A stretch of DNA of 64,000 bases from Oxyruncus cristatus (Eukaryota > Chordata > Aves > Passeriformes > Cotingidae). Shown piece after piece: positions 10,801 to 34,199 of this stretch; position 1 is the stretch's first letter, and every line of letters starts with the position of its first letter. Both the position numbers and the translations under genes were made by a program. The notes beneath the pieces were generated by a model. That model was not told where the DNA came from, made no database searches, and saw only the letters and a list, made by a program, of their open reading frames with translations. Location: assembly GCA_013399855.1 (NCBI GenBank), contig VXAY01006938.1, forward strand, positions 410,528 to 474,527. Reading direction: 5' to 3'.

Positions 10801-13330
10801 CTCTGAAGCAGTGCTTCAAAAGTGACATAAGTTTAATAAGACCTTTTGTACTTTATTAAGATTTTCCCTTTTCACCCACTAGAATGCCAGTGCAGTTCAT
10901 ATAGCTCAGCCTACCTGGATGCATTACTTTTTATCTCCCATAGGCATTATTTTATCTAAGTGACGTTATACTAAAATATTTCATAATGTTTTTAGGCTAC
11001 TGATGTTCGTAAATATATTTTTCAAATATAATTAAGTTTCCTACAGAATATTTTTATTAGAAGGACCCAAATTAGCAGAGGCTGATGTGACAGGGAAATT
11101 ATTTAAGAAATATAATGTGTAAAGAAAAACTGAAAGAATAAAACCAAACCAAACCCACAAGTATGTGTGTCACCAAGGCTAATCAAAATTGCCCTGGGAG
11201 TAAAATAAGCAGCTTTTAAGCCTGCTTTACTACTTGAAGAAAAGCACTAGGGGTAGTGGTAACATTTACAACAGATCTCAAGCTCCATGTTGTCTCCTCA
11301 TCAGAACAATTGGCTTCATACACTTTTCAAGTAAGCATAACTTTTCTCATACACAGCAGAGTATGTCTGATGGGTAGAAGAGGGAAAAAGATATATACAT
11401 ATCTAATTGCTCTGTAGAGATCATCCAAAAAGCACGTCTAAGGTGTGATACCTGTGTCTCCACCTCAAAAGGTGTTGCATCTTAGAAAGGCAACTTTTTT
11501 GCTAGATGAATATGCTCTAAGTTCCCAGTTTTGACAGACTGAAACAGTATATATATTATCACAAAACTTCTTCATAGCCTCAAAGCTATTGATGCTGTGT
11601 ATAGCATCAATGTGTATCAGTAACATGAATAGGAATAGAGATGTGTCTCAATTCATCAATATTAATTATTCAGTATTAATTCAGTAAATATAAATGAGCT
11701 TCATACATTCTGTAAACAAGTTTAATTCAAAATTTTTATAAAATACATCTTGTATTTACACACATACCTCATCTAAAAATATGAGTTTGTTGAATGCAAA
11801 GTTATTACAAACTATCAGAACCATTTGAGAGTTGTTTGTACATATTTCTTGCACAGCATATGCAAAAGGTGACCCTAGAGATACTAAGATTAAAAGGTGC
11901 AAATCTGCAATTGTGTACAAAATATGTACTATGTTAAGTGCATATCTACATTGCATATTACACATGTGCCAAGTCTGTGGAAAGGAACAGTTAAAACTGC
12001 AACTATAAATTTCACAGAAAACTAATGTAGAGGAAATTGAGATACTTGGAGATTCAACAGAACATTCTTGCATCCTTTCAATATCATAGTCATTTCAGAT
12101 GCACAGGATCCATTATGGACACCTCATGAACAATTACGCAAAGAGGAACTAAGCTTAAAGCTCCCTGACAGCCCAGTAACCTAAATATGTCCTTGCCCTT
12201 CACCTTGTGGGAATGGTAGTTAAACATGTATTTACAGGGTCTGGGTGGAGTCTCATAATACTACTTGCATATTCCTGTTAAAAAAGCAATATAAGTAATG
12301 AAAAAAAAACGAGGTAAGACCCAATTATCATGCAAGATTCCAAAGCTAATATGTTTTTTTTTAATACACCATAACTTGCTCTTTTTTTTTTTTGTTTAAG
12401 AATGTGATATGAATCTTAAGCATCTTAAGATACTTGTAGGTAAGAACTAAGCTGCTGGTATAAATTGGTTCAGTATGACTCTGCAGTAATTCTACCAGAA
12501 CTTCTGCAGAAGTCAAAAACCAGGTGAAAAGTCCATTGCTCTACCAGTTTTTCTCCTTCTGTATATTACAAACTCAGGTATTACACTACAATTTATGTCC
12601 AGCTTTAACTTCAAGTAGTTCCGTTTAAAACCAACACGAGCATCAGCCAGGAAAGCAGACTGAATAAGCAAAAGGTTTGTGGGAGAGTTGGAATTTAATT
12701 ATATATTTTGCATCAGTAATGACTGGTAAAAATACGTTACCAAGATGGCAAGTTCCACAGTCTAAAAAGCTGGAAAACTACAGTTCTGATGCGGAAATCA
12801 GTCCATCAGGGACCAAAGACAGCCCTTGCTATTACCTTGTCATGGCTGATTTTTATTTGCAGCATTACAAAAAAATAAAAAGGGGGGAGAATGGGAAATG
12901 CTTTTTTTCTGTTACCGAAAAAAAAAAAATATATTTTAGAAACTTAAGATCTATTTGTTGATACCAAATACTGAAGATTGCAAACGCCTAAGTTAGTACC
13001 ATGCAAAGTGAACTTCAGTGGACTTCCCTTGTGAAGAAATCTTACCATAAGGACCATTACATAAGCAATCAACACAGTACACAGGAAATATTTAACATGT
13101 CATCACATTATTACATAATCCTTGGAGAGTCAAAATTAGCAAGCCTGTAACTGTTACTAAGGCTGTAACTCTCCCTTGTTTAGTGGAGGGAGAATTTGGC
13201 CTTCCAAATCTTTATTTCTCTTTACAAGGGATCAATATTGTTGGTGAGGAAAAAAATGGATGTGTGTTAAATAGCATGCTATTAAAAGCAAAACAGAGCA
13301 AGATGTTGTAAAACATAGTTAGGGAAGCAT
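10801..13330. other. YIPF4-BIRC6 intergenic DNA
   Basis: AT-rich DNA between the BIRC6 CpG island and the probable 3' end of YIPF4. I see no exons, no CR1 copy and no RNA gene. It holds a short perfect hairpin at 11588-11611 and several poly-A/T runs. The few open frames (11756-12073 minus, 12677-12961 plus) look like chance. Confidence 0.6.
11588..11611. repeat. Perfect 9-bp inverted repeat, 6-nt loop
   Basis: ATTGATGCT, then GTGTAT, then AGCATCAAT. The arms are exact reverse complements. No T-run follows, so this is not a terminator. Significance is unknown. Confidence 0.9.
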
Positions 13331-13334
13331 TATT

Positions 13335-13995
13335 TTTATTTTGTCATCATAAAATAACATTGTTTAAAGATCACACAAATTTGATAGATCATCTTTTTTC
13401 TCCAACACTAAGCCAGTACTAGAGTTGAGAAAGGTGTTCACCCATTTCTCCGTAAATTTATACTTTTAAGTAAAATAATTTGATTCTCTAAATATGCATT
13501 TTAATTAATTATGTCACACTGTAAATATCTTGCTCCTTTGGTCAGAGATAGTAAATGAAGACTTCAAATACTTGTATCTTCAATTTTTAAAAATCCAATA
13601 TACATCCTTAACCAAGGAGTATTTACGGTACACACAAGCCATAGATACAAAATACACAGTATATACATGTTCTGAAAACAAATTGGAATTTATAAAAACT
13701 CAACAGCCAAATCAAAGTAATTGAGGCACTAAATTAAAAGTAGTATCTTCTTGTCTTGATTATACAGACTATTCTGTGAACAATCAGGACTGTTTCATAA
13801 ATATATATTATCTACAGAATTTGCTGTGCCAAAAAAAGCCAGCTGTGTTTAAACTCAAAAGAAAAATTGCACTTTGAGATTGTTACAGTTAACTTTTTTC
13901 TTCTTGAATAAAGTAATATGGTCCCAGTGCTTTTGGCACAGGTATTGAGTTGTGGTTTTGCTACGTTTTGTTATAAAACACAAGGTTCTTTTATT
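13335..13995 (-). promoter_or_regulatory. YIPF4: Candidate YIPF4 polyadenylation signals
   Basis: Canonical AATAAA hexamers on the minus strand (TTTATT on plus) occur at 13990-13995, about 230 nt after the YIPF4 stop, and at 13335-13340, about 890 nt after it. Another lies near 13211. Which one is used cannot be decided from sequence. The 3' UTR therefore probably extends at least to about 13970 and perhaps to about 13320. Confidence 0.3.
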
Positions 13996-14224
13996 TTGTT
14001 CATTAAAATCTGAAGAGTCTTAAACAAACCTAGAACTTTGATACAAATCTATATAGCTACAATTGCTTCATTAAATAATATACACAAATATGCTCTTCGA
14101 TCTTAAAACATCTTGACAACTGGATACAAAACAGTCACTTGTATTATCTCCAGCCTCCTCAATCTTACGCATTATCAGTCTGCAAGTGACTAAAATATGG
14201 TTTCTGGCCCCATCTTACACTAGA

Positions 14225-27724
<13,500 letters not shown>

Positions 27725-27923
27725 CTCCCCGCCCTCCGCGGGGGCTGCGGGGCCGGTGAGGGCGGCGAGGGGCGAGCGGGCACCGGGGCCTGGGGCCTCC
27801 CGGGTCCCTCCTGCGGCGGCGGCGGCGGCACCGAGCCCACGGCGCAGCCGCCTCACGGGGCGACAACAAGCGGCGCCGCCCCCGCCCTTGGCTGCTCGCA
27901 CGGGGCGCCCGCCCCGGCCTAGA

Positions 27924-28042
27924 NNNNNNNNNNNNNNNNNNNNNNNNNNNNNNNNNNNNNNNNNNNNNNNNNNNNNNNNNNNNNNNNNNNNNNNNNNNNN
28001 NNNNNNNNNNNNNNNNNNNNNNNNNNNNNNNNNNNNNNNNNN
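27924..28042. other. Assembly gap (119 N) in the YIPF4 promoter
   Basis: Run of N within the CpG island. The flanks are GC-rich on both sides. Confidence 0.99.
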
Positions 28043-28158
28043 AAGGCGCGCCCGCACTGGCCGGCGGGGCTCCAGCGCTCGCTGGATCCGGCTGTCCCGG
28101 GCAGTGAGGTCACTTCCACCCTGATGTAAGGCTGCTCCTGATGGGACGCCGCACCGCG

Positions 28159-28266
28159 TTTTCCTCCCTCTCTCCCTCCCATCCTTCCTTCCTTTCCTTC
28201 CTTCCCTTCTTTCCTTCCCCTCCTTCCCTTCCTTCCCTCCTTCCTTCTCTCCTTCCCCCCTTCCCC
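28159..28266. repeat. Polypyrimidine (CCTT)n-like tract upstream of YIPF4
   Basis: This is 108 bp of C and T, broken only by one A at 28181, so 85 bp (28182-28266) are pure pyrimidine. It lies about 440-540 bp upstream of the YIPF4 ATG. Such homopurine-homopyrimidine tracts can form triplex (H-DNA) and are often variable in length. Confidence 0.95.
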
Positions 28267-28472
28267 GCGGTGACATTGGATCCATCCCTGGAGCTGTGCA
28301 GAGCCTCCTGGGCAACGCACAGATGCAGTGGGGGGGATAGGGAGCAGGGGCTACTGCCCTAAGTCCCCACCATTTGCCGGCTCCTGAATGGACCCCCTGT
28401 TCCAACACCGCCATCCAGCCAAAAAGGGTATCCCCTGGATATTTGCTACTTTCAACATCCCCACCCTGCCAC

Positions 28473-28528
28473 CAAAACAAAACAAAACAAACAAACAAAC
28501 AAACAAAAACAAACCAAACAAAAAAAAA
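28473..28528. repeat. (CAAA)n/A-rich simple repeat
   Basis: Repeats of CAAAA and CAAA run into A9. It may be an old A-rich retroposon tail, but no body is recognisable next to it. Confidence 0.85.
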
Positions 28529-28762
28529 CCCTCCAGCAAATGCTGCTCCAATGGGAGGTCAGCTTCTCACACGTGAAACGGCCACCTTGCACTAGAGGCT
28601 CTGGAAGACCGCTAGGGCAGCACTGGCCCTGCAAGAACTGCTGTCATCATCATGGGCAGAGTGAAAGACCTGAGGCCAGATCTTTGCATCCAGTCTTACC
28701 TTCCAGAACTGATCTGAAGGCTGACAGCAGAAATTTGATGTCTGAGGCACCCTGGGATGCCC

Positions 28763-29470
28763 TCATAGAATCCCAGAATGGGTAAGGTTGGAAGGGACCA
28801 CGGTGGGACATCTGGTCCAACCTCCCTGCTCAAGCAGGATCATCCTAGAGCAGACTGCACAGAATTGTGCAATACCTGTTGCACTGCTTGATCACCCGCA
28901 CAGTAAAGAAGTTCCTCATGTTCAGGTGGAACTTCCTGTGCATCAATTTCTGCCCATTTCCCCTGGTCCTATTGCTTGGCAGCACTGACAAGAGCCTGGC
29001 TCCATCCTCTTGACACCCTCCCTTCAGATACTTACAAACATTGATGAGATCTCCTCTCAGTTGTCTCTTCTCGAGGCTGAACAGGCACAGCTGCCTCAGC
29101 CTTTTCTTTTAAGAGAGATGCTCCAGTCCCCCAGTCATTTTCGTAGCCCTCTGCTGGACCCAGTCCAGGAGCTCCGTATCTCCCTCATACTGAGGATCCC
29201 AGAACTAGAAACAGCACTCCAGATGTACCTCACCAGGGCTGAGTAGAAGGGCAGGATCACCTTCCTCAACCTGCTGGCAATGTGCACCCCAGGATACCAT
29301 TAGCATTCTTGGCTGCAAAGGCACAGTGCTGGCTCATAGAAAGCTTGTCCACTAGGATCCCCGTGTCCTTCTCCACAGAGCTGCTTTCCAGTAGGTTCTC
29401 CCCCAGCCTGCACTGGTGCAGGGGGTTATTTCTCACCAGGTGCAGGACCCTGCATTTGCCACCTCACCAC
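28763..29470 (-). mobile_element. CR1 LINE copy, about 700 bp, upstream of YIPF4
   Basis: The plus strand is the reverse complement of a CR1 3' region. It starts with the terminal 'tcatagaatcccagaatggg' and 'ggttggaagggacca' and proceeds through blocks complementary to the RT C-terminal region. The last clear block is 'gtgcaggaccctgcatttgc'. It is 5' truncated, as CR1 usually is. This one is fairly well preserved. Confidence 0.95.
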
Positions 29471-29796
29471 CATCTGCAACAGTTTTTCCTGCAGCAGCAG
29501 AAGAAAAATCACCTATAATTGTGTGTAACTTATTTGTAAATTGAAAACTGTCTTGATAGTACAAAATGCCCCTCCAGATCAGAGTTTCCCTTTAAAACAT
29601 TGAACAAACAAGACATATGGTAAGAGCAGCTCATTTTGTTGTGGAACTTCTTTGTTACAAGACCTTTGCAATAGGTTTCCTGCAGTTTCTAACATCTCTT
29701 CCTCTTAACTCAATTGCAGCAATCCTGTAAGAGTTCAAGGAGCTTTTGGTTTATACTCTTAGACATATGGTTTATTTGTAGGAAATCCTGCGAGGA

Positions 29797-29852
29797 GGAG
29801 CAAGTTGGACTTGATCATCCATATGGATCCCTTCCAACTTGAGATATTCAAT
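29797..29852 (+). mobile_element. CR1 tail fragment, opposite orientation
   Basis: The block 'caagttggacttgatcatcc' followed by 'ggatcccttccaacttgaga' is a CR1 3' end in plus orientation, lying between two minus-orientation copies. Confidence 0.85.
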
Positions 29853-29963
29853 TGTATTTACCTACACTATTATGAGTGTACTGTTCCCTGTTATTTCTGG
29901 GGTGTCTTGGATGCTTATGGAAACTGCGCCATCCAGAGGATACCAGACACTTCTGTTATTGGA

Positions 29964-30815
29964 CTCATAAAATCATAGGAGCATGGAATCATTTAGGTTG
30001 GAAAAGACCCTTTAGATCAAGACTAATCATTAACTTAACACTACTAAATCCACCACTAAACCATGTCCTTAAGTGCCACATCTACAGAGATCTTGGACAC
30101 TTCATGTATAGTGGCTCTGCCATTTCCATAGGCATCTTGTTCCAATACCTAACCACCCTTTCAGTGAAGACATTCTTCCTGGTAGCCAATCTAAATCTCC
30201 AATGGAGCAACTTGAGGCCATTTCCTCTTGTCCTGTCACTTGTTACCTGGGAGAAGAGGCTGACCTCCACCTCGCTACAACCTCCTTTCATAGTTGTAGA
30301 GAGGGATCAAGTCCCACTGAGCCTTTTTTTCTCCAAACTAAACAATCCCGGCTCCATCAACTGATCCTTACAGGACTTGTTCTCCAGACCCTTCACCAGC
30401 TCTATTGGCCTTCTCTGGACATGCTCCAGCCCCTCAGTGTCCTCCTTGTAGTGAGGGGCCCAAAACTGGACACAGGACTTGAGGTGTGGCCTCACCAGTG
30501 CCAAGTACAGGGGAACAATCACTTCCCTGGTCCTGCTGCCACACTATTTCTAATACAGGCCAGGATGCCATTGGCCTTGTTGGCCACCTGGACACACTAC
30601 TGGCTCTTGTTCAGCTGCTGTCAATCAGCACCACCAAGTCTGCTTCTGCCAGGCAGCTTTTCAGCCAATCTGCCTCAAGACCGTCAGGGGGCAGAGCATA
30701 GGATTGTTGTTACCCAAGTGCAGGATTCAGCACTTCACCTTGTTGAATCTCATACAACTGGTCTTGGCCCATCAATCCGGCCTGTCCAGATTCCCCTGTA
30801 GCGCCCAGACTCCTT
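29964..30815 (-). mobile_element. CR1 LINE copy, about 850 bp, with RT C-terminus remnant
   Basis: It begins with the CR1 terminus on plus ('tcataaaatcataggagc', 'aggttggaaaagaccctt'). On the minus strand 30307-30522 still reads the hallmark [20 protein letters not shown] segment of CR1 reverse transcriptase with VQRR and [10 protein letters not shown] following, and 30082-30291 reads the next block ([11 protein letters not shown]). Frames are broken between blocks. It is 5' truncated. Confidence 0.95.
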
Positions 30816-33508
30816 TCTCAGTTTGTTTTTTATATTTGTTTGCTTGATTTTATTTTTTTATTTAACTACATATAGTGATGACAACAAAGAATGCCATGTC
30901 AAGGAATTGCTTGCACTTTAGGCAAACCTTTCACTTGCTTCATTGCAATCCTTATTTATTGAAGTAGGGTTTTAAAGGAGTTTGGTACCTATTGCCTAAC
31001 AAGACCAGTGACATACACTGCTAGAACAAGACTTGGAAGTGTGGGGAATAAAAGTAGGGTACCTCTTGATAGCATGAGAAGTAGCCCCCAGGGCACTGTA
31101 AAAGTGTAAGAGGAGACAAAAATGAAAGTGGTGAAATGTCATGCTGTATCAGCTTTGAAGAGGAAATTTGGGACAATGATAGTTAGTGACAGAATATTAT
31201 GCAATGAGTCACAAATGCACATTTTATTAAAGAAGAGCAGTGACAAATGAGATTGCATGATAGGCTGGGTGACTAGTTCAGTCCCTCCTTGTTTCATGGT
31301 TTCATGCACTGGAACCAATGTTATGCATGTGCTGTATCATTGTCTAAGAACAACTAAATTACATGTAGGTTGATGTGAAGGATGATGAAGGTTTCATGAC
31401 ACTGCTGATGCCTAGCAAAGACAAGATCTTGTTTGCTGTTTGGAAGTATTTTCTGTATTTTCTCATTGTCTGTGATTCTGACTATGATCTCTGTATGAAC
31501 GCGGGCAGCTAAGTAATTTGATTTTTCTGCTTTCAATAGATTATTTATAAAGACGTTAATTATCATTCATTAACTACTTTTTAAACATGATTTTGATAAT
31601 ATAAGGAAACTTCCTTCAATTATTTCCTTTTCTAGGGACTTTTTGACCAGCTGAGATCCAGATGGAATTTCACTGAAGGAAGCAAAGGAAAGATGTTCTG
31701 CCTATGCTTACCTAAAATAAGAACAGCAAGTAGATTTTCAAGAGTTGCTCCTCCTGATGAGTTGCGCCATCATACACACGCAGTGAAGGATCGAGAAATA
31801 CACCTGATCCAGACACTCTGTATTTTTCTCAGCGTTTGCTCAAATATTATTAACATTTGGCTGTTCTCCCCCTCCTTTCAGCCCCCTTCCCTTCCCCTTC
31901 AGACTCCACAAATGAACAACCCGTTGTCCTCTGCCTGGGCTGTGCCAGCGGAGGGCGCTCTAGTACTGCTTTTACCAGATCAGACCTTGTCCGGGCTTCC
32001 AGTTCAGGGTGGGATTCTAACAAATATAATAAAAATAGTGTTTGAAACCAGTTGAGTAACGCTGTTTCACCCATACACTGCTACTAGATTTCTCAGCATT
32101 TTCTTCATTTTGTCTTTCTGCCCACTTTAGAAATGACCTTTGCTGATACAGGGCCAGACTACGTGTAAAAATACGAGCAATCATAAATTGCTCTGGTTGG
32201 CCTGCTGAAGTTTAGGTTGTCTTGTAGCTCTTTGCACATCACCACCTGTCCATGTATCTTAGCTGTTGCCAAATGCTGGCTTCACTCCTGCCACCACTGG
32301 GACAACTTGCTTTCCCTCTCCCTTATTGTATAGTAGAAAGGGAAAGGAAAAAGGGAAAGACTCCATGGTTTAGTATAGATATCAGAGTCCCACAGTAAAC
32401 ATCTTATTTGTCAGTTAAAGTCACCGTATTTCAGTGAAACCATTAGAGAGTAAATGAAGTAAACGCATCGTAGATATACTCCTTCCTACTGGTAGCAGAA
32501 ATATTTACAAACTTGACCATTAACTCTAGACAGAAAGCCAGGGTTTTGATAACTGCTGTATCATAAAATTTCAAATAGTTATGAACTGAAACTTGATTTA
32601 CATCAAGAAACACTTCTGTATGTTTCTGGCAACAGGAAGGTGTTGCACAACTTACCCTTTAGGCAAACAAGATATTAAGTAATTGTACAGGGAGGAAACT
32701 TGCAGAGCAGAAAACTTCAGATAATATGGAGACAGTTTTTGACAAGCACTACAACACCTTACTGCTTACTCTTTCTTAGCTCACACATAATAAAGTATAT
32801 AGTGCTAAGAATGTGATGTTTTAACAACCTCCAAAATTTGTACACTATTACAATTTGAAAATCCTTTTATCTCATTTAGAGAAGTAATTTCTTAGACATT
32901 TGCACTTAAGTCTTGATGTGTGCTGTATCCTAAATGCCATAAAGTATCAGAGTGCTCCTTCAAGTTAGTAATGCATACTGTAGTCAAACAAATCTGACAG
33001 ACTGGCCCCAGAATGGGGTAATCTGCTTGAACTGCTAGTCTAATTGCAAAGGTTCCTCCACCTGACCTATTGCTGACTTTCTGTGAGGTCAGTCACTGGA
33101 CACCAAGGTTGAAAAGCTTGAATAATGTTTGCTAGTGTCACACAATCCAGTAGCTGAAATGGAGATTGCAATTCATATGTCTACCTTTGATGGCATGGAA
33201 AAAAATGCTTCTCCTGGATTTGTTCCACTGGAAGATCCCATCAATCTTCCGTGAGTTACTTTCTCTGGGCTGAGAGGTCATTTATATTGATTACATGATA
33301 CAGTAGCTGATCAGCAGGCTGTGTTTATCATTTCTGCAAACAACACTTACCATATATTTCATGGCATTAAACTATAGACAGTTGTAGTATGTGAGGCAGT
33401 AAATATCTAATTCTGTCTTCCTGTCTGCTGTGATCAAGGTATTATAAACATACCAAAACAGTTCACCTAAAAACATGACCTGTTTTTTTTTCTCCATTCC
33501 ATTCATTC
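30816..33508. other. Intergenic DNA between the CR1 cluster and the NLRC4 relic
   Basis: Mostly AT-rich, with a GC-richer stretch at about 31860-32020 that contains the best CTCF-like motif of the window. An open segment at about 33137-33239 flanked by possible splice sites is discussed as a weak NLRC4-like candidate. No NACHT or CARD coding sequence was found. Confidence 0.5.
31945..31958 (+). promoter_or_regulatory. Strong candidate CTCF core motif
   Basis: CCAGCGGAGGGCGC matches 13 of 14 positions of the vertebrate CTCF core pattern CCASYAGRKGGCRS, with the only mismatch at the sixth base. It lies in a local GC-rich island between YIPF4 and the NLRC4 relic. Motif only; occupancy is untested. 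Confidence 0.45.
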
Positions 33509-33679
33509 CTGAAGGTATCAGAAATTTGAGAAAGCTATGCTTATTATACATGAATCATCTAACAGCTATTGAGGATGGCATAACCTACATTGTAAGATGA
33601 GTCCCTGATGAACTAAGTGACCTTGAAGAAATCCAACTAGTCAACTGCAATATCGTCAGTGATGCTGTGGAAATTCTGG
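33509..33679 (+). pseudogene. NLRC4: NLRC4 leucine-rich-repeat exon relic
   Basis: NLRC4 is the NLR that joins ligand-loaded NAIP to build a caspase-1 inflammasome. Only one exon-sized piece is visible. It reads EGIRNLRKLCLLYMNHL, AIEDGITYIVR, stop, VPDELSDLEEIQLVNCNIV and SDAVEIL. By my recollection of human NLRC4 about half of 56 positions are identical, including the blocks CL, YIV and DLEEIQLV. The TGA at 33598-33600 is in frame and replaces a Ser codon, with no frameshift. A canonical donor follows (ctgg|gtaatt). Upstream is a good pyrimidine tract, but the base pair before the expected exon start is TC, not AG. No intact neighbouring LRR, NACHT or CARD exons were found. It is divergent from YIPF4, as NLRC4 is in mammals. 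A CR1 fragment follows about 140 bp downstream. I conclude it is a unitary pseudogene remnant. Confidence 0.8.
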
Positions 33680-33819
33680 GTAATTATGATAGTAATAACT
33701 TTACAAATTGAATATGTGTGTTTTGAAAATCAATACATAATTCTCTAACACAAGAAAAAAAGCATATAATTCTATGATGCCAAGTCCTTCTTTGTTCTAA
33801 ACAATATTTTAACTGATGG

Positions 33820-34190
33820 CTTAAGTGACAGAATGGAGGACACACTTATAAAATTTCAGATGATACTGATCTTGGAAGGCTTACAAACCCTGTTGGAATA
33901 CAAACCCACAAATAAAATTGGACGCATTTAAGAGGAGGTTTAGAAACAGCAACAGGGAATTCATTAGATAGATGTAAAGGGCTGTAGCTGGGAATGAGTC
34001 ATCAGATTCATTAATATAAATGGAGATTTATCTGTGTAACAGAAAAGAATCAGAGCTTTTCTGTGAAAGATGGGAAAAACCATGCTGTTGCAAAAAAACA
34101 TGTGGTGGTGAGTCCTGAAAAACAAATCTGTACTAAGCCTCAGTATGATTATGAAGAAAGGTACAGAGAAGTTTAGAGACAGCACCAAGA
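33820..34190 (+). mobile_element. Degraded CR1-like LINE fragment
   Basis: After a 1-nt frame slip the stretch from about 33838 follows CR1 RT: 'cttataaaatttcagatgat' corresponds to the LxKFADDT motif region, then DLGRL and later NSLDRCKGL.LGMSHQIH.YK, which parallels the CR1 KCKVLHLGxxxxxHQY block. It has multiple stops. Old, and inserted just beyond the NLRC4 relic exon. Confidence 0.6.
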
Positions 34191-34199
34191 AGTTAAAAC

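Noticed and set aside
9757..10828. 327- and 340-codon minus-strand frames across the first gap
   Set aside because: Most of their length is N. The real BIRC6 exon ends at a donor at 9849, and the upstream part is 5' flank.
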